NCBI GenBank assembly: GCA_039720395.1
Contig: CM077824.1
Coordinates: forward strand, 32,452,759-32,516,758
DNA length: 64,000 nucleotides
Direction of reading: 5' to 3'
From: Liquidambar formosana
Lineage: Eukaryota; Streptophyta; Magnoliopsida; Saxifragales; Altingiaceae
The notes beneath the pieces are model-generated. The model saw only the letters and a program-made list of their open reading frames with translations, was not told the origin of the DNA and searched no databases. This document shows positions 24,797-36,000 of this stretch, piece after piece. The position numbers were made by a program, and so were the translations under genes. Position 1 is the first letter of the stretch. Each line of letters begins with the position of its first letter.

Positions 24797-26556
24797 CTAA
24801 TGCCCCCGAGAGCGGGTACCGGATGAGCTGGCACCACCACGACCTCGTGGAGGCTGCACCACACTCTGCTCCTCCCCATCATCTTCGTCATCGTCGTCGT
24901 TGTCATCATCCCCTCCAGCGCCAGCCATAGGACCCCCGTGCAGCTGCAAAATAGTTTGAGACTAGTCTATGCACATTTGTTTGAGTCCGCCTATCATCTG
25001 ATAGATGAACTCAGTCTCGGGGATCGTCAGCTGTAATTCATAAGGGGAAAATTAGGAGGCATACTTGACGTGTGCCCGGAGCGATGGGACAGGCGTAGGT
25101 TTGGAAATCCCTCTGAATGCGCACATCGTGGATCCGGCCGTCGCAGCAAAATAGGGGAATGGACCAAGAAGGAAATATGGAAGGAAACCCATTATCAGGT
25201 GCACTCGGCATCGGAACCTGACAAAAGGGGAATAAAAATCGAGACATGGGCATTTAAGTGGATGGGAAATCTGCAGGAGCAACCATATACCTGATGGCCC
25301 GTAAGACGGGGCATGAGCTTCTCACGAGCAAACGTCGGATAGGTCTTAGGAGGTCCCAATAACCGGGACAGATAGTGAATCCCCTTATGCCACTCCTCTA
25401 GGTCCGCCGAACTCATTGAATAAGGGATCATGGAGAAAGTAGGTGGGTCGTAGCGAACCCGGAAGTGAAGCTCAGGATTAGCTATGAGCTGGGGGACTAC
25501 TCTATCAGCAAAATAAAAGGCTCGTGCTTGCGGGTAAGACAAAAGGTAGGAAATCTCTGACATCTCCCGTGCATCATCCTCCCACTCTTGAGGCCCTAAC
25601 TCAAGAGCCCCTAACCAAGGACGAGCATTCACCTACAAAGAGAAATGATTAGTACAGTCCAAGAAAACACAAATGGGAGAAGAAGGTAAAGGAAGGAAAA
25701 GAAAAGAACATGAAGAAAATACCCTATCCAGCCGGTCCAAGAACTCCCGGACCACAATATAAGAGGCCTCGTCCCCCTCAATCAAGGGATCTAAGGTAAG
25801 ATACTCGCGTGCCCACAGTTGCACAATTCAAGGGACCATAATAAATGTACAAGAATTGTAATGGGTTAATAAAGTAAAAAAAATTGAGATGCACTAGAAT
25901 GATGAAAGAGCAACTTACCTCCCATAGGCGCCAGCAGCCAGTTGGATCGGACACTTGACGACTCAGAGAATCCATGGTAGCATAAAGGTGAGAAAGAATC
26001 ACACTGCCCCAGCCGTACTCCCTGGTAGTCCCCAAATCCTCAAGAGCCAATAGCCATCCGGGCTTCATAGTCTGTGCCGAGTTAGCAACCAAGAAGGCGC
26101 CTAAGAGATACATAATAAAGGCTCTGACCATCTAGGCTCGCTCCTCGGCCGTGTCCTGGCCTCGCTCTGGAATGCAGACCTCAGTACCGAGTACTTCATT
26201 ATGGCAGAAGGACAGGGTACCCCCAATAATCGCAAGGTCAAGGCCTTACGATCTCTCTCCTCCAACTCAAAAGCGAACCGTCGACCCCTCATCCGCAGCC
26301 CAATCAGGCGGTAGAAGTCGTATGGAGTCATCGTGTACTCCTGGCTGGCAATATGGAAAGTGTGGGTAGTATCCCACCAATGCTCAGCCAATGCAAGGAT
26401 TAGAGTAGGGCTAGGCCGTTGGGTGATGGTATCGCGGGCGAGCTTCCCAAAACCTACGTCAGTAACCAGCTGTTGAGTCTCGGGGGTCAATTGGCTCCAC
26501 CACTGAACCAGGCTGTCCATGCTGCTACGCCTATACTTCTTCTTTAGAATCTGCAC
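24797..26556 (-). pseudogene. Antisense plant-mobile-domain gene with four introns in E1
   Basis: Read on the minus strand, exon 1 runs from about 26556 to 25919, exon 2 25818-25723, exon 3 25632-25291, exon 4 25217-25065 and exon 5 25030-24797. HWWDTTHTFHIASQEYTMTP and FYRLIGLRMRG are the N-terminal signature of the plant mobile (aminotransferase-like) domain, and EYGWGSVILSHLY, LWAREYLTLDPL and RFRVRYDPPTF-like parts follow. The last exon ends in an acidic run and RGRGG, then a TAG at 24797-24799. Most splice sites are canonical GT...AG. The first acceptor reads TGTGCAA instead of CAG. A frameshift lies near 26215, and stops precede MVRAFIMYLLG (about 26132) and SQTILQLHGG (about 24970). 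Cellular members are nuclear proteins linked to transposon silencing; the role of transposon-borne copies is unknown. Confidence 0.75.
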
Positions 26557-26559
26557 ATA

Positions 26560-27890
26560 TAAGAATCAGGTAAGTATACAGGTATGAAGGAAACCACCTT
26601 TCTTATCACTGTTTACACTGTGTGCATACGCACTGGGTAATAGAATATACGCACCACACCGCGCGTACGTAGGATCATCATATGCGTACGCACGTCAGGA
26701 TTAGTTCATTCTTTTTGGCTTGACTGGTTGCGTCCGCCGTCAACTTGATTGCGTACATGGTTTGTCTACTCCCTATATGTAAATTTAGGTCACGATGATT
26801 TGGGTTTGGCCACTCTTATGTACCCCACTCCCTTGGAATTGAGGTTAGGTCCCCATTTACTTGACTCTGTTAGTTAAACTAAGCTCATGATTGCGTATGC
26901 AATACCTACTATTGCGTACGCATTAATGAATCCTGTTTCTCTTAACAGCGAGCTTCGAATTCTATCCTACTATGCTTGTTCAGGTATCACAGGGGAAGGG
27001 AGTGTTTTTTCTAAAAATAATAAATAATTAAAAGCCATCCTTTTGTCTAGTCCCTTTGTTCGAAATCTGTTAAGTAAGATTGGCTTCCTTGTTGCATACA
27101 CACCCGTTGGTGCTACGTACGCAACTATGAATCCACTCCCACTTAACAGCAGGTATCGAACTTCTTTTCTTCAATATTTGTTGTGCAAGGTTCACAGGGG
27201 AAGGGGTGTCTCTTAAGATTAAAAAGAAGAAAGAAGCCATTTTTACAGAATATGCGTGGATAAAAATTGAAACTTTTAATAAAGAAAAGAAGAAAAAAAA
27301 AATCAAAGGAGAAGAAAGCGAGGAAGATATAACAGTACGTAGGAGAGGAAAGACGACTTACCCGTTACTGTTGTGCAATATGAGAGCGGTGCTCCGTCGG
27401 ACGGTGCAAAATCTCCGGAATGGTGTCTGGGGGGAGTTGCGGGTCCCACCTGTTGATGATAAAGCCTTCCTTATCGCTGCAGGCTCGTTTCAGCGCCATT
27501 GAAGCTAAATACGAGCTTCGAGTTTTGTAGCAAGGAAGAAAGAGAGATAGAACGATGGAGGGAAGAGAGATTGGTAGAGAAAGAGAGAGGGAATGTGAAT
27601 GAGGTTATCCGAAATCGCTGGAGTGGTTCTCAGGGTAATAGAGAGCTATCTCAGTCGAAGACGAAGAGTTGCAGCCTTTTGCATTCCTTCAGGTGAAACG
27701 ACACCGTTTTTGGTTTTTTAAAAGACTTTCAATGTGATGCGTATGCATGGATTGTTGTTGTGGGTGCAATCTGAGTACGCCACATTGATACTTGCGTACG
27801 CACGCCTTATGTGATGAAGTAAAATAAGCTTTTGGTCTTTTTTAAGATCCTAAACTCACCACCAACCTCCATCAAGGTTTCTATCACCTT
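26560..27890. other. E1 non-coding region upstream of antisense gene, with palindrome modules
   Basis: I find no gene here. The stretch holds double-palindrome modules at 26623/26644, 26662/26683, 26729/26750, 26892/26913, 27093/27114, 27738/27759 and 27772/27793; every pair is exactly 21 bp apart. Exact TGCGTACGCA occurs at 26683, 26913 and 27793. The region is where a promoter of the antisense gene would be expected. Open frames at 27070-27696 fall in low-complexity A- and G-rich sequence and look accidental. Confidence 0.65.
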
Positions 27891-27893
27891 TAT

Positions 27894-28150
27894 GGCCTTC
27901 GTCAAGGTCCATCCTTGCTATAGGACCAATTCAGATGACTATGGGCTTTCTTCAAAGCCCATTCATCACATAGGCCTTTGTTAAGGTTCGTCCTCGCCAT
28001 AGGACCAATTCAGATGACTATGGGCTTTCTTCAAGGCCCATTCATCACATAGGCCTTCGTCAAGGTACGTCCTCGCCATAGGACCAATCTACATGATTAT
28101 GGGGCTTTCTTCAAGGCCCATTCATCTCATAGGCCTTCGTCAAGGTCATT
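27894..28150 (+). repeat. 79-80-bp tandem repeat near E1 3' end
   Basis: GGCCTTCGTCAAGG or close variants recur at 27894, 27973, 28052 and 28132, with the intervening ATAGGACCAATTCAGATGAC and GGGCTTTCTTCAA segments repeated. Tandem repeats between pol and the 3' LTR are usual in large Tat-like elements. Confidence 0.85.
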
Positions 28151-28396
28151 TAGTTTGAAATAATTGTCTTTGTTTCATACTTCATCACTGCCTAGATGAA
28201 GTTTTCATTTTGTCATTTTTGAACTATGACGGGTCTGATCTCCGTAAAGAGTACGTAGGTAAGTTAGGTAGTCCCTAATTCGACCTAAATTGCTGTTTTG
28301 AACCATGATTTTGAATCATTAGTTGGTTAAAATGATTCGATCTATAAAGTCTTCTGATGTAACTCGACGAGTGAGTAACATCGAAAGAGGGGCAAC

Positions 28397-30244
28397 TGTA
28401 GACACCCCATTTTGTACCACTAATAATTCTAAATCTCTTTTATCCTGATGATGATATTTATTGTTCGACCTAGAAATATGTGAAATAATCCCAAGCAAAC
28501 CTGCGGAATCACAGCACGACTTCAGCAAAATCACAAAGATCAAGTGCGTACGCATCCCTACTGGATGAGTACGCACCTTGTATATACCACTACTTGGGTT
28601 GCGTACGCACACTGCCTTATTTTTTTGAAACCGCGTTCCCCTGTCTGTGATGACTATCCAACCCGAGAGTTAGAGTCCATTTGGGATGGGAAAAGGAGAG
28701 CAATTCAGAGAGGGATTCCCAGGAACCCTAGAAAACCCTATAAATATACCATTATAATTCTATGAGAGGGATGGGAAAAGTTGAGAAAAATTAAGAAGAA
28801 AACAAGAAGAAGAGACCACTTTCGCATACTAGGAGAGAGAGAATTGCCTAAAGGAGAGCTGTGATTCCAAAGGGTTGTAAAGGAGGATTGATTGAGACTG
28901 AAGGCGAATAAACCTAAGGGTAATCCCCATTTTAATCGTTTATTCGGATTCGTAGCATGAAATTATGCATATTAGAAGTATAATTGCATGTGTAAAATAC
29001 CATAATATCCTTTATCCATCAAGCATGATTGGGAGTTAATATTAAGCATGTGTAAATGATTATATTGTTTAATTATTGTTTAGCATGCCATGATAGTGGA
29101 GTAAGGTAAATCTAAATAGGACCGACTGCCCGCTTATCATTGTTGATATCAATTAATGATATCAATATCGATATGTTAGGCAAATATTCATTCTCATGAT
29201 TCTGTAGTACTTTATTTACTTGTAGTGTTCTTGATATATAGTCCTAGGGTTAGTTTAGTTTGCTTTCTATTTTCTTAAATCTGGGATATGCTTACGGGTT
29301 GTGTACGCATCTATAACAGATGCGTACGCACCCTATTGGAGCAAACAGTTTTCTGTTCATTAGGATCTTTTGCATGATAATAGTTAGGGATTTCCTATTT
29401 CTTAATCGTTATTATCCAGAATGCACGTGGACTTTTTGAACAGAGCTAACAAAATTGCAGGTACATGAATAATGGTGCGTACGCAACTGGCATAGATGCG
29501 TACGCACCACGTTGATTGCAAGCAGTAAGCTCGTTCTCTGTTTTAATTATATTTGATCTTATTGCTTGTTTCTTTATTGTTCATTCTGCATATTTCATTC
29601 GTTATTGCGTGATATAATTGTTGCATGTTTTAGGGTTAATTTTAATTGAATGACAATTTAATTATGGCTAATAGTTATGTATGGGGGCCAGTTCCGACTG
29701 GGTATTGTCGGGTGCCTAACACCTTCCCAATGATGTACCCTATCTCCGAACCTGAATCTTTGGTTATGATGAGCTGGACCCTGCTAGAGTTCATTGCTCC
29801 CAGATAGTAACTGGGTGGCGACTCCTCTCCTTGATTAGTCTTTCAAGGCTAATTACATACTCTCGAACCGTCGCGGTGGTTAAAATAAAATATTTCTCTT
29901 TGGGGTGTGGTGCTCACACTGTGTTTTATTGATTGATATTGATTTGCATGTGATTAAGTTATTAAATTAGCCCTAATTAAATTAAGAGACTAACTCGGGC
30001 GATGTGGGTGCCTATGGGCTTTGCCTAGAACCTTCCCACATTGTAACTTAGCCCCCGAACCCAATTTTCTAGTTTTAAAGACTTTGTTTTTCCTTTTAAA
30101 ATGAAGTCATGAGGTTTTTGCAAATAAAACATTTTTATGGTTTCCCTCTTTTCCTTAAAAAATGAGGTGACGACTCCTTTCTATTTGTTGTCTTTCTCGT
30201 ATCCCACTAAACCCTTATGGGCCGTGCTTTTTCGTGGGTTCACA
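28397..30244 (+). mobile_element. E1 3' LTR, 1848 bp
   Basis: It begins TGTAGACACCCC straight after the polypurine tract GAAAGAGGGGCAAC and ends TCGTGGGTTCACA. It contains modules at 28545/28566, 28579/28600, 29300/29321 and 29476/29497. Its last 300 bases (GTGCCTATGGGCTTTGCC, then GGTGACGACTCC) are shared with both Tat-type solo LTRs in the window. Immediately after it, gag sequence of E2 starts, so this is a true element edge. No matching 5' LTR is in the window. Confidence 0.82.
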
Positions 30245-31521
30245 GTTATCATAAAGATCACAGCTATAAAACGGAAGATTGTAGGATTTTGAAGAACAAT
30301 CTTGAGGCTTGGGCCAAAGAAGGGAAGTTGAATGAATTCATAGCCCGAGGTGAGAAAGGACAGCCATCCAAGCAGAAGAAGTCTGAAAATAGAGCTCCTC
30401 AATCCACACAACTAAAGATCCTAGGGAGAATTGATGTAATCATGGGAGGATATGAGGAAACTGTTTTGTCAGCCAGCCAACTCAGGGCACAGTACAGGAT
30501 GGCTTGCCAAGATGCCGAGGTTAGTAACATCGGGAGCGAGCTAGTACTACTTCCTCGGGATGAAGTAGAGACTGGAGAAAAGCTAATGTTCTTTGAGGAC
30601 ACAGAGTCTGATGGGACAGTGCAGTGCCCCCACAACGACGCTTTGGTTGTGTGCATGCTCATCGGGAACTATGATGTGGGAAAAGTCTATGTCGACAATA
30701 GGGCGTCCGTAAACGTGATGTTCTAAAAGTTGTTCGGGCAACTCGGGCTAAAGTACTCTGATCTCAAACCTTGCCACGTCAGCTTGAAGGCTTTCAACGG
30801 GAACATAACTTTTCCATTGGGGCAAATAACTCTCCCAGTTCGGGCTGGGTCAATCCAGTCCATGGAGACATTTATCGTAATTTAGGAAAGGTCAGCCTAC
30901 AACGTAATTCTTGGGCGACCCTAGATCCATGCCATCAAAGCTGTTCTATCTTCTTACCACCAGTCTATCAAGTTCTCGAATCCAGAGGGGATCATGGAGA
31001 TAAAGGGAAGCCAAGCAGCAGCCAGGGAATGTTTCTTGGCAGAATATACAGGCCACTCGACCTGCTTGGAGGATAAACTAAAGTCTAAAATCCCACGCCT
31101 CCCTAGCTCGGGGACTGGCAAAACCAATACCTCGAGGTAGGTACTAGAGTAGAAGAAGGAAGCCAAACTTGATCAAATCCCTTTATAGCAACGAAAGGAG
31201 AAGCTGCTCGGGGTTTAAAAAACTGCTTTGGAGCCTACGGATCGAAACTGGGGAGGAACTGCTAAATAAGATAATTAATCCTGAGAATCCAGAGAAGTTC
31301 TTCTGGATTGGAAAATCACTAAATGAGACTGACACTGAGGAATTGTTTCAGTTTTTGAAGGATAATGTTAATGTGTTTACTTGGTCGCCCCATGAAATGC
31401 CTGGAATTGACCTGAGGATTATCACACACGAGTTGCAAGTTAACCCGAATTGCAAGCCAGTAGTTCAGAAGCAACAAAGGTTATCTGATGATTGAGCTCA
31501 AACAATTTCTGTCGAGGTAGA
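30245..31521 (+). pseudogene. E2 gag C-terminus and inactive aspartic protease
   Basis: YHKDHSYKTEDCRILKNNLE is the zinc-finger-like end of gag in plant Ty3 elements. VYVDNRASVNVMF stands where the protease Asp-Thr/Ser-Gly is expected, so the Gly is Arg and the Thr is Asn. A TAA follows at about 30724, and later parts (NVILGRP-like, GREW-poor) shift frame. A third piece at 31169-31495 runs toward the reverse transcriptase with WSPHEMPGIDLRIITHEL, the conserved lead-in. Enzyme activity is not possible from this copy. Confidence 0.75.
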
Positions 31522-34204
31522 TGTGAACCCACGAAAAAGCGCGGTGCCCACAAGGGTTTGGCAAAAATCATATATGGGGGGTTTAAAGACAACAAACAAA
31601 AAGGAGTCGCCACCTTAATTTTTAAGGAAAAGAGGAAAACCGTAAAAATGTTTTATTTTCAAAACCACATGACTCCATTAAAGGAAAAGCAAAGTCTTTG
31701 AGACCAGAAAATTGGATCCGGGGGCTAAGTTACGACGTGGGAAGGTTCTGGGCAAAAGCCCATAGGCACCCACATCGCCCGAGTTGGTCTCTTAATTTAA
31801 TTGGGCTAACTTAATATCTTTTCCACTCAAATATCATCATATATCATCACAAGGTAGCATGCATATCATATATTCCATCGAATCATCTCATGCATAATCA
31901 AACAAACAAAACAAAACAGAAAAAAAAGAAGAAAAGAAAAGAAAAACCTAGGATACTTGGATCCTAGGACGGACTTGAGCCTCACGAAGAGCGCCTACGT
32001 ACCATGCAGCGAAATACATGGATCAAAGTCCACATAGTTCGAAAAGAATAGGGTTACAACCTAATACAAACCTATGGTAAAAACCCTAGGTTTCCTCATT
32101 TGAAAATACATTGATTTAATCCAAAACTGAAAACTTCCATAAGAGGAAAACTTTGATAAAAACCAGAATTTTATATTGAAGGAAACCTTTGATAATTACC
32201 ATAAGCTTGTATTAAGAAGTAACCCTAGGAGGGAGAAAAGAAAAGGAAGAAAAGAAAGGTGAATTGGGGCACCTTCAAACCCTACTTACTTGAGCGCAAA
32301 AGCTCCAAACATTAGCCATTTCAAACCATAGCAGCCCTATTTGCAATAGGATAAGCATTGTACCTATTTGCACCCTTACAAGTGCACACAATCATGCAAA
32401 GAAAACAATATCCTAATCTGGACAGAACCTTGACAAAGCCTAAAATCATCCATTTATCATGCAAACAACAAGAATAATGAATAACTAAAGACTCTACCTC
32501 AATCCTACATGCAATGACCTAGCTATCATGCATAAAAACCTATGAAAGACACTATATGAATGCAAACCTAGCATGATTCAACTATATGCAGCATATATAG
32601 AATGATTATGATGAGCAACAGCCCAAAAAACTAAGCTAACCATGCTGTATAAGACCTATGTGATTTTAGGGTTATCGAAACCCTAATCTCACAACTATGC
32701 ATTAAAAAATATGAAACAACTCTAAGACATGCTCAAATTATCATGAACATCATTCATATAGCATATATTAACTAACAGGAGCATCAATTCATGATAATAA
32801 TCACAGCAACCTAAATATGTGAACTATGCATGATTTAAGAAGATAGAGCGAATCAGGCTATTCAAATCCTTGGTAAACCGGGGATTGTCAAGCATATAAA
32901 GCCATAAACTAACCTAAAATCATTCATATACTATCCTAAAAACATGGAACTAACCTAACATGTGGAGCTATATCATGCACTAGAACTACCATAGAAGAAG
33001 AAGAAGAAAGAGAAGCAAGAGAAGCAGAGAATTCATGTTCAGCACTAAAGGGATAGGCTTACCTCTTGTAGATTCTACCTTGTCTTCAAACCTCTTGTTT
33101 CCTTGCTTGCTTGGGGTTGAAGAGCCTCCTCTTGAAGTCCTTCTAGCTCTCCAAACTCGTAGCTCCCTCTCTCTCTAAGTGTAAAGTGCAATTAACCTCC
33201 CCTATGTGCTGAATATCATGTCCTTTATATAGAGAACTGACCTCCTAAACCAATGGCTAGGATTAATTCATTAAATAATGATCCTAGGGCTATTAGAGAC
33301 TCTCTTGGTGCTCAAACAACTCAAACCTACACACTCCTAAGCTCAGACAAGTTGTTTTGGCGGAGGAAACCGTCAAAAGAGGGAAAGAAGAGTCAGAGTT
33401 CGACTTAAAGAAGGACTCCTCGGGTGACCAACTAGGCCTGGACGGTTAGCCGTCTGGGCCTAGACGGCTGACCGTCCAGCCCCGGACGGTTACCCGAGGT
33501 CCTCCTATATTTGCTCCGCTTTTGACTTCCACTTGCTGTAGAAGTCCTAAAATGCTCAAATTAAGTCCGATTTTGACGAAATAAAAGCCAAAATGACCGT
33601 GTTTCAAAGGGGAACACATTTTTAAGTATTTTGGGACAAAAATCCTCAACCATGGGTGCATGGTTGGGTTTTACAAAGGTGGTTAACCATGGTGCTTCAC
33701 CGTCGCTAAGCTGGGTTTGTACACAAGGTCGAACCGAATGCTTTCCCAATCGAAAATTGATCTTTCTAAACATGTTTAGGACATAAATAAAGCCCAATTG
33801 AAGTTATTTGAGAGAAAATTGGTTGGGTCTTATGAGTCAATTTGAGCAAACCAAGAAAGGGTCTTTTAGCCAACCCGAACCATTACGAGCCGAATTGATC
33901 TTAAACCATTAATTCATGAAATTGAACCTATATATGGACTCTATATAACCATATGAACTTGATGGGATGACTCGGGATTCATTCCAAGGTCAAATGGAAA
34001 ATATACGGCTTAAAAGACGATTATGCCCTTCAAGTCGCAAAAGTTCTTATTGACCATCGAAATGAACTCCAAATCACTTCAAAATTCATACACATGATAG
34101 TCAATGCTATAGAAACTCAATGCAAAAGACTAGACTCAAAAAGGACTCAAAATCCTACATGAAATGTTATGTCCTAGCTAAGGTGACAAAAATGGGGTGT
34201 GACA
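31522..34204 (-). mobile_element. Tat-type solo LTR nested in E2, minus orientation, 2683 bp
   Basis: Read on the plus strand it opens TGTGAACCC and closes GGGGTGTGACA, the reverse of a TGTCACACCCC...GGGTTCACA LTR. Perfect 5-bp copies of GTAGA flank it at 31517-31521 and 34205-34209. Removing it joins the E2 lead-in to the reverse transcriptase in frame across one stop. It is a diverged relative of 20886-23597. Small minus-strand frames within it correspond to matching LTR sequence in that relative and are not genes. Confidence 0.9.
33441..33497. repeat. 22-bp phased inverted repeats in second solo LTR
   Basis: GACGGTTAGCCGTC (33441), GACGGCTGACCGTC (33463) and GACGGTTACCCG (33485) start 22 bp apart. 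They occupy the position of the GGCGGC...GCCGCC series in the related LTR at 21619-21673, but the stem bases differ. Confidence 0.8.
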
Positions 34205-35012
34205 GTAGATAAGCTATTGAAAGCAGGATTTATCAGAGAAGTGAAGTACCTGAGTTGGTTAGCCAATCTCGTATGTGTAAAAAAGAAGACTGAAGACTGG
34301 CGCATTTGTATTGACTTCACAGACCTCAATAAGGCATGCCCGAAGGATAGTTTTCCATTACCAAAGATTGACCAGCTAATAGACTCTATCTCGAGATATG
34401 AGCAATTGAGTATCTTCGACGCCTTCTCGGGTTATCATCAAATACCTATGGCAAAGCATGACCAAGATAAAACGGGGTTTATTACTCTGAGGGGAACCTA
34501 CTACTACAAAGTAATGCCATTTGGATTAAAAAATGCTGGGGCAACCTATCAACGTCTTGTAAGCAAGATGTTTGAAGGATTAATTAGCAAAAACCTAGAA
34601 GCGTACGTTGATGATACTATTGTTATAAGTAGTCTCGAGAAAAACCACTTGGTAGACCTGACTGAAGTCTTCGCCCGACTTAGGGAGTACGGGATGAAGT
34701 TAAATGCAAAGAAAAGCTCATTTGGGATCAGCTCGGGGAAATTTCTAGGTCACCTAGTCTCAAGGGGAGGGATAGAGGCAAACCCAAGTAAGATTGAGGC
34801 TATCAGAACTCTTAGGATGCCAATAAAGGTCAGGGATGTCCAGCAGTTAAATAAAATGGTGGCGGCACTCAGCAGATTTATCTCAAGGTCGTCAGACAAG
34901 TGTCACCCTTTTTTCCAGATACTGAAAAAGGGGAAGAACTTGGGATGGAATACAGAATGTCAAGAAGCTCTAACCCTCCACGAATCTACTCTTCGAGACC
35001 TGTTAACTCAAA
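34205..35012 (+). pseudogene. E2 reverse transcriptase domain, open but truncated
   Basis: About 270 residues are uninterrupted. ICIDFTDLNKACPKDSFPLP, IFDAFSGYHQIPMAKHDQDK, VMPFGLKNAGATYQ, AYVDDTIVI and FLGHLVSRGGIEANPSKIEA are all present, so both catalytic aspartate sites look intact. The frame stops just after the thumb at 35018, and RNase H and the integrase core are missing. It is therefore an intact domain in a dead element. Confidence 0.85.
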
Positions 35013-35039
35013 TAAGTTAACTCTGGAACCAGGAATCAA

Positions 35040-35190
35040 GCATAAGGGAAGCTCAGGGCAACATGGGAAGGACCCTACGAGGTTATCCATATTGGAGGCA
35101 TGGGTTCGTACAGACTAAAGAGCCTAGAAACAGGATAAGAACTCTCGAGATCAGTTAATGTAGCTAACTTGAGATTGTTTTACCGTTGAA
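35040..35190 (+). pseudogene. E2 integrase C-terminal scrap after internal deletion
   Basis: In the third frame the sequence reads TWEGPYEVIHIGGMGSYRL, a stop, then SVNVANLRLFYR and a stop. This is the extreme C-terminus of Tat-type integrase. Because it follows the reverse transcriptase within 30 bases, both RNase H domains and most of the integrase were deleted. Confidence 0.75.
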
Positions 35191-35289
35191 AAAGTTATAA
35201 TTACATACAAAAATCATTCAATACAAGTACATATATTATTCATGAGGACTATTATACATTTATTGCTTCGAACTAAAAGCACTTGCCAA

Positions 35290-35640
35290 AGAACTGGTCC
35301 AAGTCACAATCTGCCTAAGAATAGGCACAAGCCTCGCCTAAGAAAAGGCCCGAGCATAATAAACCTAAAAAAAGGTTAAAAAGGAACCTGCCCTACTTTG
35401 GGTCCAGGTCGACTATTGCCTAAGAATAGGTGCAGTTCTAAGACTTGCCCAAAAAAGGTTCCAAGAAAAATCTTCTAAGTCTTGCCCAAGAATGGGTCTA
35501 AGCACAATTGGCCTAAGAATAGGCTTAGTTCTCAATCTTGCCCAAGAATGGGTCTAAGTAAAGTCTACCTAAGAATAGACCTAAACCAAAGCACTAGACC
35601 AAAAATGGGTCTAAGTCAAAATCCAGAACTAGATTGAGTT
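35290..35640. repeat. Mini-hairpin repeats (GCCTA-AGAA-TAGGC type)
   Basis: Short inverted repeats with an AGAA-like loop recur: GCCTAAGAATAGGC at 35313, GCCTAAGAAAAGGC at 35336, GCCTAAGAATAGG at 35418, CCCAAGAATGGG from about 35485, and others to about 35610. Spacings vary between 23 and about 30 bp. They lie just downstream of pol, where E1 has its own repeats. Confidence 0.7.
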
Positions 35641-36000
35641 TAGGCAGGCTTATTAACAAGGCAAGAACCATGTGGCTGCGAAGGAGTTATCCCGAGTTCA
35701 CACTTAGGTACACAACCATTACAGAAATTAAAGAACAGGCATACATGATGTGACAAGCATAGATTTCGAACAAGAGTCTAAGTAGACAAATGTGCATATA
35801 ACTAATGAAAGAAAAGGTACATCTCATTCCAAAAAAAAATTTATAAATGTCTATACAATGTTAGGCACTTGGCCGAGACAAAGAAAAAGAAAAATAAAAC
35901 ATCAAAATGGCAATCACTTTTGCCCCGAGTTTCCTGCAGCTGGATCTAGGTTTTCAGACACCTGGGCAACAATGGCAGAGTTCGGAGGGTCTCCGGAAGC

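Larger units (their letters stand above)
15155..30244 (+). mobile_element. Ty3/gypsy Tat-like retrotransposon E1, 5' truncated
   Basis: The order along the plus strand is protease C-terminus, G-patch-like segment, reverse transcriptase, RNase H, a second RNase H, integrase, two antisense genes, tandem repeats, a polypurine tract (GAAAGAGGGGCAAC just before 28397) and a 3' LTR (28397-30244). Two RNase H domains and antisense extra genes between pol and the 3' LTR are features of the Tat clade. The 5' LTR, gag and most of the protease are missing, with an abrupt junction at 15155. A solo LTR (20886-23597) and a hAT element (23757-24427) are nested inside. E1 lies within gag of element E2. Confidence 0.8.

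Noticed and set aside
27070..27696. Overlapping frames on both strands
   Set aside because: A- and G-rich low-complexity sequence without domains, inside the non-coding region of E1.
12433..30249. Idea that 12438-30244 is one element because GTTAT also follows the E1 LTR at 30245
   Set aside because: The left flank is the Ulp1-like gene and the right flank is E2 gag; they would not have been contiguous, and the two terminal sequences are not the same LTR. A 5-bp match by chance is plausible.
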